The position numbers were made by a program, and so were the translations under genes. From contig CM053329.1 of assembly GCA_028583605.1 (NCBI GenBank), forward strand, positions 18,123,955-18,187,954: a DNA stretch of 64,000 bases. Reading direction: 5' to 3'. Shown piece after piece: positions 34,374 to 46,865 of this stretch; position 1 is the stretch's first letter; every line of letters begins with the position of its first letter. The DNA is from Dastarcus helophoroides (lineage: Eukaryota > Arthropoda > Insecta > Coleoptera > Bothrideridae). Below the pieces are notes generated by a model. It had not been told where the DNA came from and made no database searches. It saw only the letters and a list, made by a program, of their open reading frames with translations.

Positions 34374-37300
34374 TATACCTAGTAACTTGGTACCAAGAAC
34401 GGTCTCATATCTCAAGTAATGGAAATAATGAGAAAATCATTAAATTATGATATCAACGATCTCGTTATATCCAAAATAAGGGGCCGAAATTAAAAAAAAA
34501 TTACAAGTGAGATAATAATAGTTTTTTATTCGGCCAATGACTTAAAATATTGAGCGAAAATTAACACCCGATACTAAAGTCTACGCTTTTATGGTCCTGT
34601 AAAAATTTCAAGTTTCTAACTTCAAGCAATCAAAAGATAGGTCCCTTTAAGACTTATTTTGATAATGACCATTTCTTACTTTACCACTAATTTTGGATAC
34701 TTAAGAGATGACCAGGATCTCGCAATTTGCCACCGTGAAAGGTCTTATATTTAAAATAATAGAAGCAATGAGAAAAACGTTAAATCATAATTATAGGAGA
34801 TCTCGCGGGGTCCACATTAAGATGTCTAATTTTTCAAAGAAAATTTAAGCCAAAAATATAAGAAATATTTACTTGGGTATAGGTTAGGATATTCAGTTAA
34901 AATTAAAACCCAATACTAAGGTCTATCGTTTTATGCTTCTGTAAAAAAATCACCTTCCTAACTTGAAGCAATCAAGAGATACGTCCCATTAAAGCGAATT
35001 TTGATGATGACCATTTTTCACTTTTTTACTAATTTAGGGCATTTGTAATTGATCTGGAACCTTGCAATTGGGTACGAGGGCAAGTTTGGTGTCTGAAATA
35101 AAAGCTAAGAATGAGAAAACTACTAAATTGTGATTCTAGCTATCGCAGTGTCCAAATTAAGATGTTGTCACTTTAAGAGAAAATTCGTAGCCGAGAGGAT
35201 AAGACGCTTTTTCTCGAAAATGGCTCAAGATAATAAGTTGAATTTAATACCTAATAATAAGGTCTACCGTTTTATACTTCCGTAAAAAAATCAACTTCCT
35301 AGCTTGAAGCAATCAAAAGATACGTCTCTTTAAAGCGAATTTTGATGATGACCATTTCTCACTTTTTTACTGATTTAGGGCATTTGTAATTGATCTGGAA
35401 CCTTGCAATTGGGTACGAGGGCAAGTCTGGTGTCTGAAATAAAACTAAGAATGAGAAAATTACTAAATTGTGATTCAAGCTATCGCAGTGTCCAAATTAA
35501 GATGTTGTCACCTTAAGAGAAAATTCGTAGCCGAGAGGATAAAACGCTTTTTCTCGAAAATGGCTCAAGATAATAAGTTGAATTTAATACCTAATAAGAA
35601 GGTCTACCGTTTTATACTTCCGTAAAAAAATCAACTTCCTAGCTTGAAGCAATCAAAAGATACGTCTCTTTAAAGCGAATTTTGATGATGACCATTTCTC
35701 ACTTTTTTACTAATTTAGGGCATTTGTAATTGATCTGGAACCTTGCAATTGGGTACGAGGACAAGTCTGGTGTCTGAAATAAAAGTAAGAATGAGAAAAT
35801 TACTAAATTGTGATTCTAGCTATCGCAGTGTCCAAATTAAGATGTTGTCACTTTAAGAGAAAATTCGTAGCCGAGAGGATAAGACGCTTTTTCTCGAAAA
35901 TGGCTCAAGATAATAAGTTGAATTTAATACCTAATAATAAGGTCTACCGTTTTATACTTCCGTAAAAAAATCAACTTCCTAGCTTGAAGCAATCAAAAGA
36001 TACGTCTCTTTAAAGCGAATTTTGATGATGACCATTTCTTACTTGATCACTGATTTAGGGCACTTGCAATTGATCTGAAATCTTGCAATTTGGTACAAGG
36101 ACAAGTTTGCTCCCTCAAATAAAAGTAAGAATGAGAAAATTACTAAATTGTGATTCTAGCTATCGCAGTGTCCAAATTAAGATGTTGTCACTTTAAGAGA
36201 AAATTCGTAGCCGAGAGTATAAGAGGCTTTTTCTCGAAAATGGCTCAAGATAATAAGTTGAATTTAATACCTAATAATAAGGTCTACCGTTTTATACTTC
36301 CGTAAAAAAATCAACTTCCTAGCTTGAAGCAATCAAAAGATACGTCTCTTTAAAGCGAATTTTGATAATGACCATTTCTTACTTGATCACTGATTTAGGG
36401 CACTTGCAATTGATCTGAAATCTTGCAATTTGGTACAAGGGCAAGTTTGCTGTCTCAAATAAAAGTAAGAATGAGAAAATTACTAAATTGTGATTCAAGC
36501 TATCGCAGTGTTTAAATTAGGATGTTGTCATTTTAAGAGAAAATTCGTAGTCGAGAGGGTAAGACCCTTTTACTCGAGTATGGCTCGAGATAATAAGTTG
36601 GATTCAATACCCGATACTTAATTCTATCGTTTTATACTTATGTAAAAAAAATCAACTTCCTAACTTGAAGCAATCGAGAGAAACGTCTCATTAAAGCGAA
36701 TTTTGATGATGACCATTTCTCGCTTGATCACTGATTTAGGGCATTTGCAATCGATCTGAAACCTCGCAATTTGATACGAGGGCAAGTCTGATGTCTCAAA
36801 TAAAAGTAACAATGGGAAAATTACTAAATTGTGATTCTAGCTATCCAGGTGTCCAAATTAAAATGTTGACATTTTAAGAGAAAATTCGTAGGCGAGAGGA
36901 TAAGGCCCTTTTATTCGAGTATAGTGCAAGATAATAAGTTGAAATTAATACTCAATATTAGGGTCTACCGTCTTATACCTCTGTAAAAAAATCAACTTCC
37001 CAACTTGAAGCAATCGAAAGATACGGCCAATTAAAGCGAATTTTGATGATGACCATTTCTCACTTGATCACTAATTTAGGGCACTTGCAATTGATATGAA
37101 ATCTTGCAATTTGCTACAAAGGCAAGTCTGGTATCTCAGATAATAAAAACAGTGATAAAATTACCAGATTTTGCCTCAAGCTATCCCGGGGTGTCCAAAT
37201 TAAAATGTCAAACTTTTAAGAAAAAATTCATGATCGAGAGGATAAGTGCCTTTCACATGAGTTTGGCTTAAGATATTGAATTGAAATTAACACCCATTGC

Positions 37301-40300
37301 TTAGGTCTGCCATTTTATAATTCTGTAAAAAAATATAGTTTCTAATTGGAAACACACGAAAGATACGTTACATTAAAGCGAATTTTGATAATGACCATTT
37401 CTCATTTGATCACCGATTTAGTGCACTTCAAACTGATCCGCAACCCTGCAAATTATACGTAGGCTGGTCCGATATCTCAGATAATAGTAACGAGGAGAAA
37501 ACTACTAAATTATGATGCTAGCGATCTCGCGGTGTCCAAATTAAGCTGTCGAAATTTTAAGAGAAAATTCATAGCTGACAGGATAAGAACTTTTCACTGG
37601 GATTTGGCTTAAGAAATTTACTTGAAATTCCCAATATTAAACTCCACCGTTTTATGATTCTGTAGAAAAATTAAAGTTTCCAACTTAAAACAATCGAAAG
37701 ATAAGTTCCATTAAAGTGAATTTTGATAATGACCATTTTGCACTTGATTACTGATTTGGGACACTTGCAATATATCTGGAACCGTTTAATTTAGTACGAA
37801 GGCCTGTCTGATATCGCAAATAATAGAAACAATAAGGTTATTATTAAATTTTGGTTCTAGCTATCTCAGGGTGTCCAAATTAAAATGTCAAACTTTTAAG
37901 AGAACATTCAGGAGAGAAGAGACTTAAAGAGGGACTTAAGAGACTTTTACTCGGGTATAGCTTAAGATATTACGTTGAAATTAATGTCCAATAATGAGAT
38001 CTATTTTTTTATAATTGTGTAGAAAATTCAACTTCCTAGATTAAACCAATCAAAAGATACGTTCCATGAAGGCAAATTTTGATAATGACCATTTTTCTCT
38101 TGAACACTTATTTAGGGCACTTACAATCGATCTGGAACCTTGTAATTTGGTACGAACGCAAGTATGGCATCTTAAATAATAGAAACAATTCTTCATGGTA
38201 GACCCTTATTGACTGGAAATATTATGTTTTTTTCAATTTATTTAACATTTCTTCGGCCCAGTTTGGAAATATTTAAATTTTTATGGTTTGTTGACAATTT
38301 TCTAAACAGTTTCTGAAATGCGACAACGTGATATTTAAATTTATTGAAAACGTCACTTCATGACAGTTCACAAATTAAGAGGTTAGTTTATTTTACATAG
38401 AATGGGGATAATGAAAAATAGGAGACCAAAAATTAGATATGAAGTGACGTTTTTAATAAATTTAAATATTACGTAGTCGCATTTCAAAAACTGTTTAGAA
38501 AATTGTCAACAAACCATAAAAATTTAAATATTTCCAAACTGGGCCGAAGAAATGTTAAATAAATTGAAAAAAATAGAAACAATGATAAAATTATTAAATT
38601 ATGATTCTAACTCTCTGGAATTTTCTAAATTAAAAAGTCGAATTTTTAGAGAAAATTCATAGGCAAGGAAATAAGGACCTTTCACTCGGATATAGTTCAA
38701 GGTATGAAGTTGAAACTAATACTTCGTACTTAAGTCTACTATTTTATAATTCTGTAAAAAAATTCAAAATTCCAATTTGGAGTAAGCAAAAGATACGTCC
38801 CATTAAAGCAAGTTTTGATAATGACCAATTTTCACTTGATCACTAAAGTAAAGAACTTTCAACTGATCTGGAACCTTGCAACTTGGTACAAAGGCAAGTC
38901 CGATCAAAGGCAACTCCGATATCTCAAATAATAGACACAATGAGAAAATTACCAAATTATGAGTCCAGGTATCTCGGGATGTCCAAATTAATATGTCGAA
39001 ATTTGAAGAGAAAATTTATAGTGGAGAGAATAAGAGCCTTTTATTCGGAGATGGTTGAAGATTTTAAGTTGAATTCAATACCCAATACTAAAGTCTACCC
39101 TTTTATAATTCTGTAAAAAATTCAAGCTTCTAATTTGAAGCAAGCGAAAGATACGTCCCGTTAAAGCGAATTTTGATAATGACCATTTCTCACTTGATCA
39201 CCAATTTATGGCAAATACAATTTGTTTGGAACATTGCAATTTGGTACAAAGGCAAGTGTGATATCTTAGATAATAGAAGCAAGGAAAAAATTACTGAGTT
39301 AGGAATCTAGCTATTTTGGATTGTCCAAATTAGAAGGTCGAAATTTTAAAAGAAAATTTATGGGCGAGGGAATAAGGGCCTTCTACTCGGATATGGCGTA
39401 AGATATTAAGTTGAAACTAATACCTAATACTACGGTCTACCGTTTTATGGTTCTGTAAAAGACTGAAGCTTCTAATATGAAGCAATCGAAAGATATGCCC
39501 CATTATAGCGAATTTTGATAATGACCAATTTTCACCTGATCATTGATTTAGGGCACTTCCAACTGACCTGGAACCTTGCAGTTTGGTACGAACGCAAATC
39601 TGATACCTCAACTATTAGAAACAATGAAGAAATTACCAAATTATGAGCCTGGGTATCTCGGGATGTCCAAATTAAGATATCGAAATTTGAAGAGAGAATT
39701 TATAGTGGAAAAAATAAGAGCCTTTTACTCGAAGATGGTTTAAGATTTTAAGTTGAATTTATTACCCAATATTATAGTCTACTGTTTTATAATTTTGTAA
39801 AAAATTCAAGCTTCTAATTTGAAGCAAACGAAAGATACGTCCCGTTAAAGCGAATTTTGATGATGACCATTTCTTACTTGGTCACCGATTTATGGCAATT
39901 ACAATTGCTCTGGAACATTGCAATTTGGTACAAAGGCAAGTGTGATATCCTTAGATAATAGAAGCAAGGAAAAAATTACTGAGTTAGGAATCTAGCTATT
40001 TTGGATTGTCCAAATTAGAAGGTCGAAATTTTAAAAGAAAATTTATGGGCGAGGGAATAAGGGCCTTCTACTCGGATATGGCGTAAGATATTAAGTTGAA
40101 ACTAATACCTAATACTACGGTCTACCGTTTTATGGTTCTGTAAAAAGCTGAAGCTTTTAATATGAAGCAATCGAAAGATATGCCCCATTATAGCGAATTT
40201 TGATGATGACCAATTTTCACCTGATCGTTGATTTAGGGCACTTCCAACTGACCTGGAACCTTGCAGTTTGGTACGAACGCAAATCTGATACCTCAACTAT

Positions 40301-41330
40301 TAGAAACAATGAAGAAATTACCAAATTATGAGCCTGGGTATCTCGGGATGTCCAAATTAAGATATCGAAATTTGAAGAGAGAATTTATAGTGGAAAAAAT
40401 AAGAGCCTTTTACTCGAAGATGGTTTAAGATTTTAAGTTGAATTTAATACCCAATATTATAGTCTACCGTTTTATAATTTTGTAAAAAATTCAAGCTTCT
40501 AATTTGAAGCAAACGAAAGATACGTCCCGTTAAAGCAAATTTTGATGATGACCATTTCTTACTTGGTCACTGATTTATGGCAATTACAATTGCTCTGGAA
40601 CATTGCAATTTGGTACAATGGCAAGTGTTATATCTCTGATAATAGAAACAAGGAAAAAATTACTAAGTTAGAATTCTAGCTATTTTGGATTGCCCAAATT
40701 AGATCGAAATTTAATAAATTTATGGACGAAGAAATAAGGACCTTTTACTCGGATATGGCGTAAGATATTAAGTTGAAACTAATACTCAATACTGCGGTCT
40801 ATCGTTTTATAATTCTGTAAAAAACTCAAGCTTCTAATTTGAAGCAATCGAAAGATATGCCCCATCAAAACGAATTTTGATAATGACCATTTCTCACTTG
40901 ATTAAAGATTTAGGGCACTTGCGATGTATTTGGAAGCTTGAAATTTGGCACGAGGGAAGTTTTCTAATTTAAAGTAGTGGTAATGATAAGAATATTAATA
41001 GTTTTTGCTTCTATCCACCCCCAGGGTTTAAAATGGAACATTAAAATCCAAAGCTAAGTTTCGAAGATGAAGAAACAAAACCATTTTCTTTGGATACTGC
41101 TGGTGATATCAAACTGAAATTAATACCGATTACGAAGGTCCACCCCCGTATAGGTTTGAAAGACAAAATAGCCTTCTAACTGGACGAATTTAAAAGTTAT
41201 GGCTTTTTAATTGTATTTTGATAATGACCCTGACTCACTTGTACATCAATTCTTCGAACCCTAAACGACGCAATTTATCTGCAATCTTCAAATTTTGCAC
41301 GCAGAGGATTATGAGGTTTTCACCAAAGTA
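34374..41330. repeat. 340-bp satellite array, about 19 monomers
   Basis: The box GAATTTTGATGATGACCATT recurs near 34660, 35003, 35344, 35684, 36024, 36364, 36706, 37046, 37390, 37728, 38081, 38816, 39176, 39521, 39864, 40204, 40546, 40878 and 41221. Spacing is 340 bp except where the 382-bp insertion interrupts. Units at 35.0-36.4 kb are nearly identical (recent homogenisation), while the edges diverge. At 39.2-40.6 kb two consecutive dimers of ~684 bp are almost identical. Short frames inside are non-coding by-products. Confidence 0.93.
38190..38571. mobile_element. 382-bp inverted-repeat insertion in the satellite
   Basis: The insertion interrupts one monomer and is bounded by AATAGAAACAAT at 38178-38189 and 38572-38583, a 12-bp direct repeat that is part of the satellite consensus. 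Inverted arms of about 133 bp lie at 38227-38360 and 38440-38571 (AACATTTCTTCGGCCCAGTT and complement). The left side has about 37 extra bases outside the arm. There is no ORF; it is a non-autonomous element. Confidence 0.82.
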
Positions 41331-41862
41331 TAATAGTAGAAACCCTGTTATATTATAAGTGTATGCACCCCACTCGGGGGTCAGAAATGGGGTACGAAAA
41401 TTAGAAGTGAAGATTCATAACCAAGATTGGTATCAAATAAAAGGGTTTCATTTACACATTCAAAAACAATTTTTTGTTCCATTCTGTGCGGTATATTTTT
41501 TGACTTTTTGAGCAAGACGTCTTAAGAATTCCATCCCTTGCTTTATCGCTGAAGATTACAGAACAAAAAATCTAAAATAAATTGTACTTGTCACAAAATA
41601 ATCGGAGGTCTATTTTTGAGAGATCCTTGCCTTCGCAATCGCGCAAAAAATTAAGAGCCTAAATACAAAAATAATTTTTGTTGGGATTGTCACGTGCTAT
41701 GTCAAATGAGAGCTCATTGAAGTACAATTTTGAAAAATTCCTATTTTATGCTTCTTTGTTAATTTTTGTTTTTAAAACAAAACATTTGGAACTGACCTAC
41801 TAGCATAGTTTTAAAAATATTATTCGCTTTCTAAATTGTTTAACTACGTTTTTTTAGTATCT
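41331..41862. other. Unique AT-rich DNA after the satellite
   Basis: Remnants of satellite similarity fade by about 41330. No gene or RNA feature is evident. Confidence 0.5.
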
Positions 41863-41980
41863 CTCTGAAGATGACAGCTTGGCTGTCGAAACGCTTTAGA
41901 GCAACGTTTGTTGTGATTTTTTAGTCTTTCTTGGTTTCAGGGGACAAGTTCTGTATTTCAATTTTTGTTTAACTCTGGTT
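41863..41980 (+). repeat. Fragment of dispersed element with strong hairpin
   Basis: A hairpin of two stacked stems occupies 41863-41901: CTCTGAAG with CTTTAGAG, and GACAGC-TTG-GCTGTC. It is followed by TTTGTTGTGATTTTTTAG and CTTGGTTTCAGGGGACAAG, which match copies at 27.96, 28.68 and 46.47-46.87 kb. This suggests the hairpin is one end of a dispersed repeat family. Confidence 0.6.
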
Positions 41981-42015
41981 AGAATTGACAGCTAAATATT
42001 ATATTTCTGTTTCAG

Positions 42016-42070
42016 ATATTCATACGTGGAAATATTAGTAGAAAGTTCAGGAGATCAGATTTAAATTATG
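42016..42070 (+). other. Candidate 55-bp exon ending in ATG
   Basis: An acceptor-like TTTCTGTTTCAG ends at 42015 and a perfect donor GTAAGT starts at 42071. The exon between ends in ATTATG, so the ATG would be the last codon before the intron, a layout seen in 5' exons of animal genes. A second acceptor, TTCTCATTTCAG, follows at 42680. Joining the two exons gives only about eight codons before a stop, so either another exon is used or the transcript is non-coding. Confidence 0.35.
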
Positions 42071-42680
42071 GTAAGTATTATTGACATATTATTTAAAAGA
42101 ATTAGGGATTATTTGACAAACAACTTCGTTTTATTACGATTTAAGACTAAGAAGTATGCAGCTCATCTCTTTGTCAAGGAACTTAAAACAAAGTCATTTT
42201 TAGCGGAGTCATTAAATTACACATAATAAAAGAATTATTTTATTACTGATAGGCAGTAAAACCATAACGAAGTACGTCATAAACATGGCTTTAAATCATA
42301 GGTCACGCAAAAGTCTTAGTGAATATATGTCGCTTTAGTACGTTTACGTCTAATTAATAAATAATTTCTTTTTTATTATATGCATGACTTGGTTTCTAAT
42401 CATCATAGTCTTCTCAAATCAAATGATTAATAAGTCCACTTAACATAATTGCTATGGGAACATTCCAACTTTATCTCGCGTGCAATATATTCCTTGTGAA
42501 ATGAAGCAAAAAGAATTAATAAGCCATGTTTATTCGATTCAGTAGCAATCTATAAATAATAATCAAACTGCAAGACTAATCACGATTCGATTCAATGAAC
42601 ACGACTACGACCGTATTGATTTCTAACGAGTACACTAGACAAAACTGCAACCGTACAACTTCAAGGTGTTCTCATTTCAG
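42071..42680 (+). other. AT-rich DNA, possible intron
   Basis: It begins GTAAGT and ends TTTCAG, so it could be a 610-bp intron between the two candidate exons. It contains no repeat or ORF. Confidence 0.3.
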
Positions 42681-42930
42681 AAAAACCCCAATAACTCGAA
42701 TTAAAATTTCCAAAATGGGATACCCTCCAAAAAAACTATGCATTTGAATCCGGGGGGGACGCCGAACTTTTCGATTCAGACAACGAAGTGCCAAGATGGC
42801 TCAAGCGATCCCACCAGGGGCCGTTGCCATGGTGACGGGGTCGCCAATCAAGTGGCAGGGGCGCTATTTGGATGCCGTTGCCGTAGCCCCCCCCGCGCGC
42901 GCGTCCCTCTGTCGACGCCGAAAACCTGAT
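42681..42930 (+). other. CpG-rich island, candidate exon
   Basis: 42750-42930 is the most CpG-rich stretch of the window, with a CCCCCCCGCGCGCGCG run. It is bounded by an acceptor at 42680 and a donor-like ATG|GTATGT at 42930. All three frames are partly open (63 and 70 codons in two) but encode no protein I recognise. It also carries CCAAGATGGC, which resembles a YY1/Pho site, and an X-box-like palindrome, so a promoter with a first exon is as likely as an internal exon. Confidence 0.35.
42823..42836. promoter_or_regulatory. RFX X-box-like motif
   Basis: GTTGCCATGGTGAC has two RFX half-sites, GTTGCC and GGTGAC, separated by AT, with one mismatch from a perfect palindrome. RFX proteins commonly control ciliary genes. 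The assignment is by motif only. Confidence 0.35.
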
Positions 42931-43430
42931 GGTATGTGTTTCGACCGGGAACCGGCGGAATTCTCTATTCTCTACGTTTCGAGTTTCCGACTCGCGTTCT
43001 CTCTTTAACTATGCACATGCGTTCAAATGCACCGGCTAATAGAAAATCAATAGGTATAGTGGTCCTTTTTATTATTCAACGCACCGAAGGAATTTCGAGT
43101 TGGGCACGTAACTGTTGGGGAATTTATGTGGTATTGTTCCGCTGGGGCGTTGATAATGCAGCTTCCTGCAATTGCAGGTTCCTTTTTCGATGGGGGTTCG
43201 CTTCTATGGTAAACGCACACGAGCTCGTCTTGGACGAGGAATAAAAATTGCTTTAATGTGTGGCTTGGGGTCAAATTGAGTGCACCAGACTGTTGTGTCT
43301 GCTTTGGTACATGTCTGAAGATTCCTGAAAATTATGCACAAATCGCAGAACTGAAGCGAGATGAATTTGTCCTTTAGAATCCTTAGTATTACAATCCTTG
43401 ATATAACCTCAATTTATCACTTTATCAAAA
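42931..43430. other. Single-copy DNA beside the CpG island
   Basis: Moderate GC content persists to about 43300. Frames on both strands (42936-43244 plus, 43047-43274 minus) overlap each other and have no recognisable domain, so no gene is called. Confidence 0.35.
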
Positions 43431-46290
43431 TTTCGAATTAATTTCAATTTAAATATCTTGAGAATTTTAAACATCTTCGTCCTAGATCCTAGGTCCTTAA
43501 TATGTTAAATTAAGAATGTAAAATTTTCAGGAATGTCCAGAATTATGTGTATTGCACCTGGTGGCTTTTCTTGTGACTGTTCAAAAATAACAATTCTTGC
43601 AAACTTACGTGATCATGCTAAAACATCATTGATCATTAAAATGACATTTTTGGTTCTAAAAGGGTAAAATATTTCTACAAAAAAGCTATATTAGTTACCA
43701 TGTTAATTGCATTAGTCTGGATTTAAAAAATCGACTTTAGATTCGAAATTTCATTAACAAAAGTGGACATTATTTTGTTTAAATCCAAAATTTTGAAGCT
43801 CAAATAGATTTGTGGAAATTAAACTCTAAGACCTTTTATATATGGATAAAGTCTGCAGAGTGATAAATTTTTCACTTAACGTCTAAACTAGCAAAAGTTT
43901 GATTTTTTAAAATAGAACATTTTCTAGTTTTCTTGCGGAAATTGGAGACTAAGATCGAAATTTCGACCCTAAATTCGAATTTTTGTGTTTGCAGTCTATT
44001 CGCTTCATCAAAATCCAAAATATCCAATTTTTTAATCGTAAATTTAAATTTAAAGTTGACATTTCGTAACCAAAATCAAATTTTCCACACAAAATTTGAC
44101 AAAAAATTTTGAACGTGAAGTGTCGTATTTAAAGTGTTGAAAAAATTCTCAAAATCTTGACTTTCACATTACGTTTTCGAGGCTGAAATAAAAATTTTGA
44201 CAAATAACAAAAAATTTATAATTTTAAGGTTAAAGTTTAAAGTCAAAATTTGCATTTGAAATTTTAAAAAAATTGAATCTTTAAAATATTTCAAATTTTT
44301 TGGGATATCGAATTTAAATTCGAAATTGGAAAACATATCACAATTTCGACAAAAAAGTTTTTACTAAAAACTTAAAATATTGACTTCAGAATCGACGTTT
44401 CAAATTTAAAGTCTAAATTTCCAGAAAAACTTCGATATTATAAGATAGAAGATTTTTCTCGAAATTTCAAGTTTGAGGCGGAACTTTTGAAAACAGAATC
44501 AAAATTTTGCCAAAGAATGGTAAAACTATTTAAAATTTAGGGTTTAAACTCTGAGTTTTTTATTTGTATTCTCAATATAGGGAAAAATTTTGCTTCTATA
44601 AAATATAATGATTTGGAATTATTTTTCGAAACTTCGCACTTAAAGATGAAGTTTCGAAACTAAAACCAAAATTTCGACAAACAACTGGAAAAAACCTTGA
44701 TAATTGGAGTTTAAAGTACCAAATTGAAATGTTGCATTTGAACATTAAAGAAAAACAACTGAGTTCTTTAACTTAGAAATGTTTCCTAGTGTTTCCTTTT
44801 TGTAGTTTCGAATTTTAGGTCGAAAAAATCAAAACTTTGACCCAAAATCTTGGAAAAAAACTTAAAATTTCGACCCTTAATTCGAAGTTTTAAATCTAAA
44901 TACTTAAATACCTAGCAAAAGTACGAATTTTCAAAACAGAAAAATTTCGAGAGTGTTCTTGAAAATTTTAGTAGCTTCGCATTTTAAATCAAAAATTCCA
45001 AACTTAAGTTAAAATTTTGACCCAAAATCTTGAGGAAAAAACTTAAAGTTTTGACCCTAAGATCGAAGTTTCAAATCTCAATGCTTAAATATCCAGAAAA
45101 ATTTTAAATTTTCAAACCAGAAAAATTTCGACAGTTTTCTTGAAAGTTTCAATTATAAGGTCAAAATTTGGAAAACAGCATCAAAATTTTGACAAAAACT
45201 TGAGAAACAATTTTAGATTCTAGATATAATTAGGAGTTTTCTCATTTGAAGTTTTAATTTTGGGAAAAAAATGATTCTTTAAAATATATTGATTTTAAAA
45301 AGTATTTTTCGAAATTTCGCATTTAAAGAGGAAATTTCGAAGCTAAAACCAAAATTTTGACAAACAATTGCGAAAAACCTTGATATTTGGAGTTTAAGTT
45401 CCCAGTTGAAATGTTCCATTTGAAGATTAAAGAAAAACAGTTAAGTTCTTTAAAATAGAAATGTTCCGAGTTTTCCTTTTTGTAGTTTCGAATTTTAAGT
45501 CGAAAATTTCAAACTTAAATTTAAACTTTGACCCATAATGTTGAGAAAAAACCTAATATTTTGACCCTGAAGTCGAAGTTTTAAATCAAAATGCTTAAAA
45601 ATCCAAAAATATTGCAAATTTTCAAAACAGAAAAATTTCAAGAATTTTCTTGAAAATTTCATGTGTAAGGTCAAAATTTGGAAAACAGCATTAAAATTTT
45701 GACAAAAACTTGAGAAACTATTTTAGATTCTAGATATAATTAAGAGTTTTTCATTTGAAGATTAAATTTTGAGAAAAAATTTGATACTTTAAAATATATT
45801 GATTTCGAAGTATTTTTCGAAATTTTGCATTTAAAGATAAAATTTCGAAACTAAAACCAAAATTTCGACAAACAACTGCAAACAATTTTGATTATTGGAG
45901 TTTAAGTTCCAAGTTGAAATGTTCCACTTGAAGATTAAAAAAACAATTGAGTTCTTTAAAATCGAAACGTTTCAAGTTTTTACTTTTTGTAGTTTCGAAT
46001 TTTAAGTTGAAAATTTCAAACTTAAGTGAAATATTTGACCCAAAATCTTGAGAAAAAACTTAAAATTTTGACCCTGAAGTCGAAGTTTTAAATTAAAATG
46101 CTTAGACATCCAAAAAAATTGCAAATTTTCAAAACAGAAAAATTTCAAGAGTTTTCTTGAAAATTTCAAGTGTAAGGTCAAAATTTGGAAAACAACATCA
46201 AAATTTTGACAAAAACTTGAGAAACAATTTTTGATTCTAAATATAATTAGGAGTTTTTCATTTGAAGTTTCAATTTTGGGAAAATTTTTT
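43431..46290. repeat. A-rich degenerate DNA with ~508-bp tandem copies
   Basis: From about 44560 the block is tandemly duplicated. AACTAAAACCAAAATTTCGAC occurs near 44658, 45340 and 45848, and TGACCCAAAATCTTGAG-like sequence near 44840, 45020, 45532 and 46040. The basic spacing is 508 bp, with an extra ~180-bp internal duplication in the first interval. TTTCGAAACT-type words dominate, and no gene is supported. Confidence 0.75.
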
Positions 46291-46291
46291 C

Positions 46292-46450
46292 TGGAATGAA
46301 GTTTATGTTACCTACAATAATTGCAGGTAATACAAACTTCATTTCACGAAAAATTTAACTTTTTTTGAAGAGAATTTATTTAATTCACAAATCTAGTAAA
46401 TTTGGCGAACTGAAAATAATTCTCTTCAAAAAAAGTTAAATTTTTCCTGA
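46292..46450. repeat. Two adjacent hairpins
   Basis: Hairpin one (46292-46345) pairs ATGAAGTTTATGTTACCT with a near-complement across a TTGCAGG loop. Hairpin two (46350-46445) pairs AAATTTAACTTTTTTTGAAG with its exact complement across about 35 bp. They probably belong to small non-autonomous elements. Confidence 0.7.
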
Positions 46451-46464
46451 AATTAGGTATGTAT

Positions 46465-46612
46465 TCAATAATTGAAATACAAACCTTGTCCCCTGAAACC
46501 AAGAAAGATTAAAAAAACTTAACAAAGGTTGTATTCAAAAATTGAAATACAAATCTTGCTCCCTGAAACCAAGAAAGATTAAAAAACACAACAAAGGTTG
46601 CAACTTTGTTGT
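46465..46612. repeat. Two partial direct copies of the dispersed hairpin element
   Basis: ATTGAAATACAAA...CCCTGAAACCAAGAAAG...AACAAAGGTTG occurs twice in tandem here, in the same orientation as the left arm of the complete hairpin that follows. Confidence 0.7.
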
Positions 46613-46865
46613 GTTGTAAGTAATACATATTTAATTTTTTATTTTTGGTGGAACGCTGCTCCTTGGTTATCTTCAAAAACTGAAATACAAATCTTGTCCC
46701 CTGAAACCAAGAAAGATTAAAAAACATAACAAAGGTTGCAACTTTGTTGAGTTTTTTAATCTTTCTTGGTGTCAGGGGACAAGATTTGTATTTCAATTTT
46801 TGAAGATGACCAAGGCCTAGTCCGTTCCACCAAAAATAAAAAATTAAATATGCATTACTTACAAC
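46613..46865. mobile_element. 253-bp palindromic MITE-like element
   Basis: The ends read GTTGTAAGTAAT and ATTACTTACAAC. The two ~125-bp arms are complementary around a centre near 46739, containing ATTTTTGGTGGAACG and CCCTGAAACCAAGAAAG. Pieces of the same sequence sit at 27.8-28.0, 28.6-28.7 and 41.9 kb, so it is a dispersed family. The 95-aa minus frame 46509-46796 is a by-product. Confidence 0.8.

Noticed and set aside
34164..34419. Mirror-image ORFs on both strands
   Set aside because: Generated by the near-perfect palindrome.
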